From Pedobacter chinensis (GTDB taxonomy: Bacteria; Bacteroidota; Bacteroidia; Sphingobacteriales; Sphingobacteriaceae): a stretch of DNA of 64,000 nucleotides. The DNA lies in NCBI RefSeq assembly GCF_003339865.1, contig NZ_QPKV01000003.1:310001-374000 (forward strand), given 5' to 3'. Below are positions 53,057 through 61,619 of this stretch, in pieces (position 1 is the stretch's first letter; each line of letters begins with the position of its first letter). The notes below the pieces were generated by a model, which was not told the origin of the DNA, made no database searches, and worked only from the letters and a program-made list of their open reading frames with translations. The position numbers and the translations under genes are program-made.

Positions 53057-53338
53057 CTAACTTGCCGCCGCTGCTCTACTTTCATCATCAGCAATAATTT
53101 TAATCAAATCATTATGATTTAAAGTTAGTAAATGCGTTACCTCAACTTCTAAAATTGCGGCAATTTGAAATAAACGATCGATAGTTAACTTACTATAGCC
53201 CAACTCAATTTTACTATAAGCGTTTTGAGATATTTTTAGTTTTGCTGCCAGATAATCCTGAGTATAATCTCTGTATTCTCTGATTTTTCTAATATTCCCG
53301 GCAACGTTCTTCGTCTTTAAAGCTAATACATCTTCCAT
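53057..53338 (-). CDS. XRE-family helix-turn-helix regulator
   Basis: A 93-residue DNA-binding protein with one XRE-type helix-turn-helix at about residues 17-70 (RDYTQDYLAAKLKISQNAYS, KIELGYSKLTIDRLFQIAAI). It has no additional domain. Such small proteins in Bacteroidota are often single-gene regulators. A 600-bp gene-free stretch lies upstream. Whether it controls neighbouring genes is unknown. Confidence 0.9.
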   Translation of the reverse strand: MEDVLALKTKNVAGNIRKIREYRDYTQDYLAAKLKISQNAYSKIELGYSKLTIDRLFQIAAILEVEVTHLLTLNHNDLIKIIADDESRAAAAS

Positions 53339-53939
53339 AAAGGGGATAATTTTAATGTTTTTTGTTATTTACGAAATTTTTGTCGAGTTAGATTTTATAG
53401 GAATTTTTTTCAATCACTATAATGTATCACGCGAACGGGGACAACTTTATTATTATAACAAATAAACACGTTAAAAGTTTAATGTATTATCATTTGGTGT
53501 TGCTAATCAGGTGGTTATGAAAACCTTTAAATTCAGACTTGGTTATATAAGCAGCTTCAGCTCTTAGTGGCGAATTTGCCTGATATTTTAATAGGATTAT
53601 CATATTCGCGCATAGTTGAACATTATAGATTTCGTTGAGCGATTACCCAAATGGATTTAATACTGGCTATTGCCGGAGTCTTATACCGGAATCCTGATCT
53701 GGATGTGGCACATTTTCATTTTAAAAGGGCATATTCATCATGCAATCCTTACTCCACGCTGCGAACAAGGGAAACGATTATCTTAATTGACACCGTTTAC
53801 GCACTTTTGTAATACAGATAAAATTCTGGTATTAAAAAGAAGCAGTTGATAGCAATATGTGGCGCAAACAGTTTCCATCAATGATTGAATCATTTAAAAA
53901 AACGAACAAGAAGAAGACCGGTGATCCCGGATCTAAAGA
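53339..53939. other. 601-bp stretch with possible gene remnants only
   Basis: No supported gene. A 53-codon frame at 53651-53812 on the plus strand (MDLILAIAGVLYRNPDLDV...) and a short frame ending at 53942 (MWRKQFPSMIESFKKTNKKK...) look like protein rather than random DNA. They are in different frames and match nothing I know, so they could be scraps of a decayed gene. Confidence 0.35.
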
Positions 53940-54431
53940 TTAATATAATCCCCAATCATCCTCATAATCATCTTTTTCAAAATGTTTAACCCATTCTATA
54001 AACAGTAAACGGAACTTCTCAATTTCTGCAATCACAATGTCTTTATATTCAGGGGTGCAGATTTCAAACATGTCTGCGGCCCTGACCTGAGTTTCCAGTT
54101 CGCGGCAATTGGTGCGGATAATGGAAGCATTTTCCATTCGTAAAATGTACATGTCTGCACCTTCGGCGCCAACAATTTTAGGGCAAAGCATCAAAGCATT
54201 TTGCATGATTAAATTGGCTGTTATTTCAGCCATTTCGCCTTTTAAGGTCTCACAAAATAAAGCCGCGTATTTATAAACCGCACGAGCCTGATTGTATAAG
54301 TTTTTTGCCCTGCAAACCTTCAAGCGCACTTTTTCTGCGTCATCAGAAGATAAGTTTTCATCATCCTCGTCGTTTTCATAGCGACTAAAATGTTCCCATT
54401 CGGGCATGTGGTCCATGTCATCAAATTCCAT
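53940..54431 (-). CDS. Conserved hypothetical acidic protein
   Basis: A 163-residue protein without signal peptide or membrane helix. It is mostly alpha-helical by composition, with an acidic start (EFDDMDHMPEWEHFSRYEND) and an acidic end (FEKDDYEDDWGLY), and a central helix-rich part with RAKNLYNQARAVYKYAALF and EITANLIMQNALMLC. I do not recognise the family; proteins of this look are found in Bacteroidota. It lies 61 bp upstream (in transcription order) of the methyltransferase gene, so it may share its transcript. Confidence 0.7.
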   Translation of the reverse strand: MEFDDMDHMPEWEHFSRYENDEDDENLSSDDAEKVRLKVCRAKNLYNQARAVYKYAALFCETLKGEMAEITANLIMQNALMLCPKIVGAEGADMYILRMENASIIRTNCRELETQVRAADMFEICTPEYKDIVIAEIEKFRLLFIEWVKHFEKDDYEDDWGLY

Positions 54432-54492
54432 ATTTTCAATATTACGTTATGGTACGTAGAGAGCGTAATTTATTAATTTTTAATTTAAAAGC

Positions 54493-55674
54493 CTAAGCCT
54501 CTGCTTGTGGCGCTCTGCGAGAGCCGTCATAAAGTTCATATTCAAGCATTCTGCAATCTAGTTTTCCATTGTAGAATTCTATTTTTTTAGATGCTTTTAA
54601 TCCGATTTTTTTTGCAAGATCGGGATTTCCGGTAAAAATATAACCAGAATAACCTTTGCATTTGGTTTTCATGAAATCACCCATGCGTTTGTAGGTTAAT
54701 TCTAATTTGCTGTGAACACCCAAACGTTCGCCATATTCAGGGTTAAAAACCACCACGCCTTTTCCGCCTTCCGGAACAGGGGTAAGCTCAAAATCGCAAA
54801 CTTCAAATTGAATCAAAGTATCCACTCCGGCAGTTTTTGCATTTTTGCGGGTAACTTCTACAGCATCTTCCGAAATATCAGAAGCAATGATTTTAAGTTC
54901 AGTATTTTTAATGACCTGATCTTTCAAAATTCTTCTTTCTGCAAAAAACTCTTGTTCATCATAACCTAAAATGTGCATAAAGCCGTAATTCATGCGGTAT
55001 AAGCCGGGAGCACGATTGGTGGCGATTAATGCCGCTTCGATGGCCAGTGTTCCTGATCCGCACATGGGGTTGATAAAAGGAGATTTTTTGTCCCAATTGG
55101 TGGCATAAATCACTCCTGAGGCCAAAGCTTCCAGCATTGGTGCTTTTCCGGGAATTTTACGATAACCATGTTTGGCTAAAGTTTCGCCGGAAGTATCCAT
55201 AAAAACATCAGCATCGGCATCTTTCCAATATAAGTGTACTACTGCTTTGTTGGCATCAGAACCAGAATTCGGGCGAATGCCTTTTTTCTCTTTCATCCGG
55301 TCTACAATCGCATCTTTAACTTTTAAATTAGCAAAAAGCGGAGTGGTGATATTTGGATTATCAACATTTGAAGTAACGGAGAAATAACCGGCAAAATCGA
55401 TTAATTCTTCCCATTCAATTTGATTTATTTCGTTATATAAATCATCTGGCGTAATCGCCTTAAAACTTTTGATGGCATACAAAATCTGGCTGGCGCAACG
55501 CAGGTTCAAATTTAGCTTGATGCACTCTGTAAGGGTGATATTCAGCTCAACGCCGGTTGGAAAAGACCTCTCTATTTGGTAACCTAAAGCCGTAACTTCA
55601 TTTTGCAAATACGGAGAAAGGCGCTTATTACAGGTTATAATAACCTTGCTTTTATTGTGGAAAACTTGCATCAT
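54493..55674 (-). CDS. THUMP-domain RNA methyltransferase (RlmL/YpsC-like)
   Basis: A 393-residue RNA guanine N2-methyltransferase of the type that modifies 23S rRNA. The THUMP domain spans about 50-155. The SAM site is PFINPMCGSGTLAIEAALI near 192, and the catalytic motif reads VVFNPEYGERLG near 306, NPEY in place of the usual NPPY. The length matches the Bacteroidota and Firmicutes versions, without the second methyltransferase domain of E. coli RlmL. Its start is an ATG doublet at 55674/55671. The exact target base is not settled by the sequence. Confidence 0.9.
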   Translation of the reverse strand: MMQVFHNKSKVIITCNKRLSPYLQNEVTALGYQIERSFPTGVELNITLTECIKLNLNLRCASQILYAIKSFKAITPDDLYNEINQIEWEELIDFAGYFSVTSNVDNPNITTPLFANLKVKDAIVDRMKEKKGIRPNSGSDANKAVVHLYWKDADADVFMDTSGETLAKHGYRKIPGKAPMLEALASGVIYATNWDKKSPFINPMCGSGTLAIEAALIATNRAPGLYRMNYGFMHILGYDEQEFFAERRILKDQVIKNTELKIIASDISEDAVEVTRKNAKTAGVDTLIQFEVCDFELTPVPEGGKGVVVFNPEYGERLGVHSKLELTYKRMGDFMKTKCKGYSGYIFTGNPDLAKKIGLKASKKIEFYNGKLDCRMLEYELYDGSRRAPQAEA

Positions 55675-55742
55675 AATATATGCGAAGTTATCAATAAAAT
55701 TATAGAGATTTGATGTTTATAGTACATTAAGTAGTATTAGTT

Positions 55743-56111
55743 ATGGAAATTAAAGGAAAAGTACACGAAGTAGGTGCAACGCAGCAAGTGAGTGAAACGT
55801 TTAAAAAACGTGATTTAATAGTAGAATACGCAGAAAATCCAACATACCCGGAATATATTCGTTTTGAGGCTTTACAAGATAAAACTGCATTATTAGATAC
55901 ATTTAAAGCGGGTGATGAAGTTGAGGTTTTCTTTAATTTACGCGGTCGTCCCTGGACAGATAAAACAGGAAAAACATCATATTTTAACAGCTTGGTAATT
56001 TGGAGAATCAATGCTATCGCAGCAGGCGCTCCACCAGCAGCAGCCCCTGCTTATGCAGCTCCGGTTGATGTGAGCAATACCCCGGGCGAAGATGATGATT
56101 TACCTTTCTAA
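55743..56111 (+). CDS. DUF3127 OB-fold protein with SSB-like acidic tail
   Basis: A 122-residue protein. The N-terminal 90 residues (EIKGKVHEVGATQQVSETF, FFNLRGRPWTDKTGKTSYFN) match the DUF3127 pattern, which folds like an OB-type nucleic-acid binding domain. A short Ala/Pro linker (AAGAPPAAAPAYAAP) leads to the end GEDDDLPF. That end looks like the acidic C-terminal peptide of single-stranded DNA-binding protein (DDDIPF), through which SSB recruits repair and replication proteins. A DNA- or RNA-handling role follows as inference. It has its own terminator. Confidence 0.85.
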   Translation: MEIKGKVHEVGATQQVSETFKKRDLIVEYAENPTYPEYIRFEALQDKTALLDTFKAGDEVEVFFNLRGRPWTDKTGKTSYFNSLVIWRINAIAAGAPPAAAPAYAAPVDVSNTPGEDDDLPF

Positions 56112-56146
56112 ATAAAGAATCTTTTTTAAGCAAACAATTTTGAACC

Positions 56147-56178
56147 ATGCCGGGGCCTTAGCCCTGGCATTTTTTTTG
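56147..56178 (+). terminator. Terminator after the DUF3127 gene
   Basis: Arms ATGCCGGGGC and GCCCTGGCAT around CTTA, followed by eight T. Confidence 0.9.
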
Positions 56179-56399
56179 GCATGTTTTTCATAATAACCTT
56201 AGCTCGATAGAGCTTATGTCAGCTAAGCGAGCGATAATTTATTCTTTGTAAAGCGTTTTGTGCTCGTCTAATTATTTTATACAAACAAGAGAGTAAAATT
56301 ACCCTTTTTTTGCGATTCGTTTGTAGTTATAAAAACAAATACTAAGTTTACAGTATCTCATCTCTCAACCAGTAACTAATTCTTAACATTTAAATTAAC

Positions 56400-58163
56400 A
56401 TGATGAATAAATTAATGCTCAACAAGGGCAAAGCGATGGTTTGTCTTATTTTATTGTGCCTGTTTTTGGCGCAGGGATGCAAGAGAGAACTGTTTCTGCC
56501 CAATGTGCCGCCGGTGAACAAGGATCGGCAGATCACAAGCATCAGCTACCTGAGCTTCCTGAGCTCCATTGACATCGATCAGACCGGGAGCTTGAAAAAT
56601 GCGCTGACAGGTGACAAGGAGAAACTGATGAGCGCAGAAAAAACCATGAGCGATCTCATCCTGGAAACAGACAGCGTTAAAAAGCTTGTGGTAAAAGACA
56701 CGGTCAGTTATGTTTTGAGTATCAGGCCCCACACGCCAAGGGCGGTACGGTTCCAAAATCTTACCATTCAGATCTCGAACGGGAAAACGACCGCTTTTTT
56801 GAGCACCTATGTCCCAGAGCGTGAATGGATCAACGATTGGAGAAGGGGATCTCAGAAAGGCTACAAGGGTACGGTGACGTTCAACAAGATCCTGCTTGAT
56901 GCCCTGCTCTCCGGCGAGCAGCGGATGGGTTCGGAGCGCATGGCAAGAGAGGATCTGGACTTGAAGGGCAGGATGCTGGCCAGTGTGGGGAATGGCATTG
57001 GTGGGGCGCCCGGCACGATAAGCCTTTTGCCGGGCGAATGCGAGTTTTATCAGATCTTTGCAGTGGTACAGACCCCTTGCAAGGAGGGGCACATGAGCAA
57101 GGCGGAATGCAACTATTTCAGCACCTACGGGACCTGGGACCTTGTTCCCGGCGATTATCCCCCTGGCTATAACATCCACGTCACAAACGTGGTGAACTGT
57201 GCGATGCCCGATTTTCCCTCGGGCGGCGGAGGGGGGAGCGGTGGTGGCGGCGGGGGCAACACCACGCCAAACCCACCGGGAACATATGATCCCTGTGACA
57301 ACACCCCGCAACCGGTCGGAGGTGTGAGTCTTGAACGCGGGACAAGGCTGATGGTCGCCGCCCCAACGGATTGTGACACCTCTCCTGGGGTGCCTGAAGT
57401 GCCCACCGTGCCAACGGTAACCTCAAGACAGTTTTTGCTTGACAAGCTGGACTTGACACCGCAAGAACAGAATTATGTGAACGATCCAGGCAATGTATCG
57501 ATCGTTAACGCTCTGGCGAATTATTTGATTGCCAACGGGATTGCAGAAAACAAAGAATTTGGTAAATGGGCTGTGGGACACTTGACAATCAGACCCAATA
57601 TCTCATTGGCACAGCTAGACAACATTTATGATGCTTTTAGATACCAGACTTATATGCCTAGAGATAAAGAGCCTGCAAGCTATTATTGGCGTCCACTTTT
57701 AAGTAATAGCGATGGAAGTGATAATTTTAGCATTTTACTTGAAACTACACCACATTATACTTATCCAAATGGACAAAAAACAATAAACCTAGAAGCATTC
57801 AATTGTCACTACTATGCCTTTGGTCTCGCATATGCTTCACAAGTTGATCATGAAAATCCAAGATGGGTAATAGCGATAAAAATAGAAACTAAGGATTGGG
57901 AGCAAGTAACAGGGGCTATTCAGGTTGGCGATAGGGTAATGTACTCTTTAAATAACAATGGAACATCAGGCTGGACACACTCAGCCATAGTGACTGAAGT
58001 AGATGCTGATGGTTATGCTACCAAGGTAAGTAGTAAAATGGGAACTTATCAGATTATTGAGCACCACCCTCGAGATATTCCTGTATCTTATGGCGCTACT
58101 GCACCAACGTTTACTATAGAAGGAAAACAGTACCCTTCTCGTGTTTATTGGAGAAAAAAATAA
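56400..58163 (+). CDS. Modular surface lipoprotein with C-terminal cysteine-peptidase-like domain; polymorphic toxin candidate
   Basis: A 587-residue lipoprotein (lipobox LAQGC, Cys27). Residues about 27-210 are the leader module also found at 12220-12822. A middle part with four Cys follows (about 215-270), then a Gly-rich linker (SGGGGGSGGGGGGN near 276-290). Residues about 345-432 form a helical module ending PRDKEP, which recurs in the next two genes. Residues about 435-587 resemble NlpC/P60 or DUF7689-type domains: NCHYYAFG (Cys469), GDRVMY, WTHSAIVTEVD (His527) and KVSSKMG. The first kilobase is clearly GC-richer than the rest. A partner gene starts 10 bp later. The toxin reading is inferred from this layout. 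Confidence 0.65.
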   Translation: MMNKLMLNKGKAMVCLILLCLFLAQGCKRELFLPNVPPVNKDRQITSISYLSFLSSIDIDQTGSLKNALTGDKEKLMSAEKTMSDLILETDSVKKLVVKDTVSYVLSIRPHTPRAVRFQNLTIQISNGKTTAFLSTYVPEREWINDWRRGSQKGYKGTVTFNKILLDALLSGEQRMGSERMAREDLDLKGRMLASVGNGIGGAPGTISLLPGECEFYQIFAVVQTPCKEGHMSKAECNYFSTYGTWDLVPGDYPPGYNIHVTNVVNCAMPDFPSGGGGGSGGGGGGNTTPNPPGTYDPCDNTPQPVGGVSLERGTRLMVAAPTDCDTSPGVPEVPTVPTVTSRQFLLDKLDLTPQEQNYVNDPGNVSIVNALANYLIANGIAENKEFGKWAVGHLTIRPNISLAQLDNIYDAFRYQTYMPRDKEPASYYWRPLLSNSDGSDNFSILLETTPHYTYPNGQKTINLEAFNCHYYAFGLAYASQVDHENPRWVIAIKIETKDWEQVTGAIQVGDRVMYSLNNNGTSGWTHSAIVTEVDADGYATKVSSKMGTYQIIEHHPRDIPVSYGATAPTFTIEGKQYPSRVYWRKK

Positions 58164-58173
58164 GTTTAATGGC

Positions 58174-58926
58174 ATGAAAAAATTCAGTTTAATCATTATC
58201 GCATTTTTTGTTGTCCTTGCTTATGCAAACGCACAACAGATTGACTACCAGCATATCGATTTAGAATTTCAAAAATTAATAGACTTAAAATGGGATTATG
58301 AAAGATATAAAAATAATATACAAAAAAGAGACTCTGTTTTTGCGCTTTATAAAAACCAAAGCAATAAAATAAAAAAAGCACCTGAAATATACTTGAGTTA
58401 TATTAAACTTGCGCTAAAAAAAGACAGGGTCATGCCAGCCAAAGAAACTGTTTATTATAAATACGTATCTGGAACGGGCGAGTATATCAATAAAAGTTGG
58501 CATAAAATTAAGAAAGTCGATTTGTATCGGGTTGTTAGATATAGTTTATTCAAGAGAGATGATGAGATTTTACCCGAGGATTTTCGTGGATTGCCAGTAA
58601 TTGACGAGAAAGATTATAATGGCTATGATAAGACTAAGCAGGGCGATTTTAAGATTGCCATCAAGTTTCTTTTGTACAATTTGCAACTAACCCCACAAGA
58701 AATAAAGTTTATTAAAAACGACAACAACCAATTGCATGTGCTGGACATGAAAAAATATTTGGATAAATATGGTCTAAGCACAGAAAATAAAGAATTCATA
58801 AAATGGGCGATAGATTATTTGATAAAATATCCAAAATTTTCGTTAGCTTATCTTGACAATGCTTACGATGTAATAAGATACCGAAATCTTGTTCCCAGAG
58901 ATAAAGAGCTTAACAATTCGAATTAG
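58174..58926 (+). CDS. Secreted partner protein sharing the toxin's helical module
   Basis: A 250-residue protein with a clear signal peptide (MKKFSLIIIAFFVVLAYANA). I chose the ATG at 58174; the longer frame to 58141 lies inside the upstream gene. The N-terminal 175 residues are new to me. The C-terminal 75 residues match the helical module of the 56400 protein: LTPQE, then ENKEF, KWAI, SLAYLDNAYD, and finally VPRDKEL. It begins 10 bp after the toxin-like gene and has a decayed duplicate downstream, the pattern of an immunity or accessory gene. An immunity function is a hypothesis; a delivery adaptor is the alternative. Confidence 0.6.
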   Translation: MKKFSLIIIAFFVVLAYANAQQIDYQHIDLEFQKLIDLKWDYERYKNNIQKRDSVFALYKNQSNKIKKAPEIYLSYIKLALKKDRVMPAKETVYYKYVSGTGEYINKSWHKIKKVDLYRVVRYSLFKRDDEILPEDFRGLPVIDEKDYNGYDKTKQGDFKIAIKFLLYNLQLTPQEIKFIKNDNNQLHVLDMKKYLDKYGLSTENKEFIKWAIDYLIKYPKFSLAYLDNAYDVIRYRNLVPRDKELNNSN

Positions 58927-59072
58927 ATTGCTCTATACTCCTTCAGCTTTAAGGTTACTTCTAATACAAAGCCGTTTGTGTAAAAGAAATGTTAGGTTGA
59001 TTAAATAGGATAGATATATAGCGGGTACAAGCAGACACTTGCAACAGAGGGGAGAAAATAAAGTTTAATGGC

Positions 59073-59809
59073 ATGAAAAAACTCAGTTTAATCATTATCG
59101 CATTTTTCGTTGTCCTTACTTGTGCAAATGCACAACAGATTGACTACCAGCATATCGATCTAGAATTTCAAAAATTAATAGACCTAAAATGGGATTACGA
59201 AAAGTTAGAAATAATACTCAAAAAAGGGACTCTGTTCTCCTGCTTTATAAAAACCAGAGCAATAAAATAAAAAATTCTCCTGAAATATACTTAAACTATA
59301 TTAACTATGCTTTGAAAAACAAAAAGACTCAGTTATCAAATGAATCTAGCCCATATAAATACATATCTGGTTTACTCTCTACGTATGATAAGAATAGTCA
59401 TTTTATCAAAGAAATAGATTTATACAGACTCATTAAATATTATCTATTTAAACGCAATGATGAGTTATTGCCCGAAAGCTTCCGTGGTCTTCCTATGGTT
59501 GAGGAAAAAAATTATATAAAGCAATATACGCCTAAATGCGGAGAGCGTAGAGCAACCATTAAATTTCTTAAAAAGAATTTGTCGTTAACTTCAGCGCAGT
59601 TAAAATTTATTAAAAACCGCTATAACATAAAAGATATAACCGACATGAAGAAATATTTGAATGAAAATGGCCTCAGTTCAGAAAATAAAGAATTTATTGA
59701 ATGGGCCATAGATTATCTGATTAAACGAAGCTGGGTTTCGGTAGGCTGGCTTGAAAATGTATATAAAACAGGTCGCCAAAATAATATCCCGAGTGATAGA
59801 GAGCCATGA
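59073..59809 (+). pseudogene. Frameshifted duplicate of the partner gene
   Basis: The frame from 59073 (MKKLSLIIIAFFVVLTCANA) is nearly identical to the start of the 58174 gene. It then loses one base around 59203-59208, where the intact copy has GAAAGATATAAAAATAAT and this one GAAAAGTTAGAAATAAT. The other frame continues it from there to 59809 (RDSVLLLYKNQSNK, RGLPMVEEKNYI, SSENKEFIEWAID, and finally PSDREP). Restoring the base gives a protein of about 245 residues. After the first 45 residues the two copies have drifted far apart, so the duplication is old even though the leader is near identical. The single frame change may also be a sequencing error. Confidence 0.75.
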
Positions 59810-59852
59810 TTTAATTTATAATTGTAAGAAGGTGGAGAGTTAGCCCTCAATT

Positions 59853-60013
59853 GATTTAAGTGTTCGCTATTTCGGCGGTCACTTAAACCTTTAATAAGAA
59901 CAATGCAATGTTAATAAGCTTGATGATTGTTTAGGCTGTGCTATATTTTGGTCTACGACCTGACTTTTTTCAAAACAAAAGAGGTTTAAGTGTTCCAACG
60001 GATCACTTAAACC
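59853..60013 (+). repeat. Hairpin-bounded repeat, copy 2
   Basis: A 161-bp element with a hairpin at each end: 59853-59889 (GATTTAAGTG with CACTTAAACC arms) and 59983-60013 (GGTTTAAGTG with CACTTAAACC). The core between them is AT-rich and less conserved. Its reverse complement matches the element at 9031-9179, with 43 bases identical at one end. It begins 44 bp after the frameshifted partner gene, on the downstream side of the toxin-like locus, as in copy 1. Confidence 0.8.
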
Positions 60014-60049
60014 AAAGGATAGCAAAAGCGATAACGGTTTTTAATAATA

Positions 60050-60100
60050 AAATCAAAAAATTTTAAAGGTCGGAAACATCTTGTTTCTGGCCTTTTCTTT
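60050..60100 (+). terminator. Terminator almost identical to that of gltX
   Basis: Arms AAAGGTCGGAAACAT and TTGTTTCTGGCCTTTT with a T-run. Compared with the gltX terminator at 12939-12990, the stem differs by two bases. It closes the second toxin-like locus. Confidence 0.75.
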
Positions 60101-60237
60101 ATTTTTGGATCTATGTACGAACCAAATAGAAACAAAAATTTTCTACCTAAAGATAAGGTGCCCGTCAATCTTCATTAAGGAATTATATAACTTCTAAAAA
60201 ATAAATTTATGCTTTCAGTTAACCTAACGCTTTTCCT

Positions 60238-61476
60238 ATGATTAAGGATCTACTAAAAAAATATTTTATAGGAATATTTCTCATTTTGTTTACTATTCCT
60301 TCTGTTCTTTTTGCCCAAAGCATGCTAATGGGTAAGGTTTTAAATGAACAGAACATGCAACCTGTTCAAAACGCAAGTGTGTATTTTAATAATACACAAG
60401 TTGGTACAATAACCAATGAGAAAGGGCAGTTCAAATTATATTCCAAAAGGCTTTATAGCGATTTAATAGTCTCGGCTGTTGGTTATGAGAAGGCAATCAT
60501 AAATATTAACGGAAATAATTCTACCTATACCGTTCTTTTAAAAGAAAAATCCAATGAACTGATTGAGGTAACGATTGGTACAGGCAAAAATGATTGGAAA
60601 AAGTGGGGGGATTTATTTTTTCGGCTTTTATTAGGGAAGGATCATAATGCTGCTTACTGTAAAATACTAAATCCAGAGGATGTCAAATTTTATTATGATG
60701 AAAGTAACCATTACTTAGAGATAAGCTCCAACAAGCCTATTTTAATTAAGCATTTAGGCTTAGACTGCACATTACATGTTGATATCGATAAATTCACTTA
60801 TGACTTTTTAAAAGACGAGCTAGATTACCATTCAGGGATTTATTATAGTAATATTGACGCTAAACCTATAAAAAAGATAAATACATTCTTAAAAAACAGT
60901 TACCTGGGTTCAAAGATGCACTTTTTTAGAAGCTTATATTCAAATACCCTAGAGGAGGAAAACTTCCAGTTATATCGCTATAGTTCTATTAAAAATATTA
61001 ATAAAGAAAATGCTTTTAGAGCAGTACAGTTATATAAAGCAAAAAAAATAGCTGCCGGTGCAAAAGGGCATGATCTGCTAAAATTATCTGATTATCCAGA
61101 TTCTGCTGAGTACTACAGAAAGCTGTTGATGCAAGATGATGTTCTAAAGTGGGACACTACTAGAGTAAATTATAGAGAATATTTAACTTTTGATAGTTTA
61201 AATAATAAAATGATATTCAAATTTAGCGACACGCTTATGGTGTTGTATAAGCGAGACAATAATTTAGCTTACAATATAACCAGACAGCATGTTAGTTCAG
61301 GGCTTGGTGCAATTTCATTAATAGAGTTAAAAACACTTTTATGTTTAACAAATCAAGAAGGTGTAATTATAGATCCTGCCGGGTTTGCGCTACCAAATGT
61401 ATTGCTAATGATAGGCAATATGGGCGATAGAAGGCTTGCGCACCAGCTTCCTTATGATTTTATTTACAGCCCGTAA
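60238..61476 (+). CDS. Secreted protein with carboxypeptidase-regulatory-like domain
   Basis: A 412-residue secreted protein. After the signal peptide (FIGIFLILFTIPSVLFA) comes a carboxypeptidase-D regulatory-like beta-sandwich at about 27-105 (MGKVLNEQNMQPVQNASVYF, VGTITNEKGQFKL, SAVGYEKA), the domain that precedes SusC barrels and many surface proteins in this phylum. The remaining 300 residues have no recognised domain but look like a soluble secreted protein. Base composition is AT-rich like the preceding locus. It is not clearly part of the kinase pair downstream. Confidence 0.75.
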   Translation: MIKDLLKKYFIGIFLILFTIPSVLFAQSMLMGKVLNEQNMQPVQNASVYFNNTQVGTITNEKGQFKLYSKRLYSDLIVSAVGYEKAIININGNNSTYTVLLKEKSNELIEVTIGTGKNDWKKWGDLFFRLLLGKDHNAAYCKILNPEDVKFYYDESNHYLEISSNKPILIKHLGLDCTLHVDIDKFTYDFLKDELDYHSGIYYSNIDAKPIKKINTFLKNSYLGSKMHFFRSLYSNTLEEENFQLYRYSSIKNINKENAFRAVQLYKAKKIAAGAKGHDLLKLSDYPDSAEYYRKLLMQDDVLKWDTTRVNYREYLTFDSLNNKMIFKFSDTLMVLYKRDNNLAYNITRQHVSSGLGAISLIELKTLLCLTNQEGVIIDPAGFALPNVLLMIGNMGDRRLAHQLPYDFIYSP

Positions 61477-61619
61477 GGATATATAGTCTTCATTTACAGC
61501 CCGATAAGCGCATGTTAAAATATGTTAAAAACATTTGCTTCACTTAGCTAATCAGTATTTTTGATAGCTATTGGATTTTAAAGGCGTTGGAAAAATACCT
61601 TAAGAACAAGGTCGTATTA

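Larger units (their letters stand above)
59810..60237. other. 428-bp gene-free stretch with hairpin element and terminator
   Basis: It contains the hairpin-bounded repeat copy 2 (59853-60013) and the terminator at 60050-60100, listed separately. The remainder before 60238 is AT-rich and shows no gene. Confidence 0.6.

Noticed and set aside
53651..53812. 53-codon frame in the gap before the acidic hypothetical protein
   Set aside because: No start signal, no family resemblance and different frame from the nearby remnant; not enough to call a gene.
56451..57459. Long minus-strand open frames opposite the 56400 gene
   Set aside because: They are shadows caused by the GC-rich, low-stop composition of the leader part and have no family resemblance.
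56400..58163. Type IX secretion cargo
   Set aside because: The protein has a lipoprotein signal and ends in a peptidase-like domain (YPSRVYWRKK); no type IX C-terminal sorting domain is seen, despite porX being in the window.
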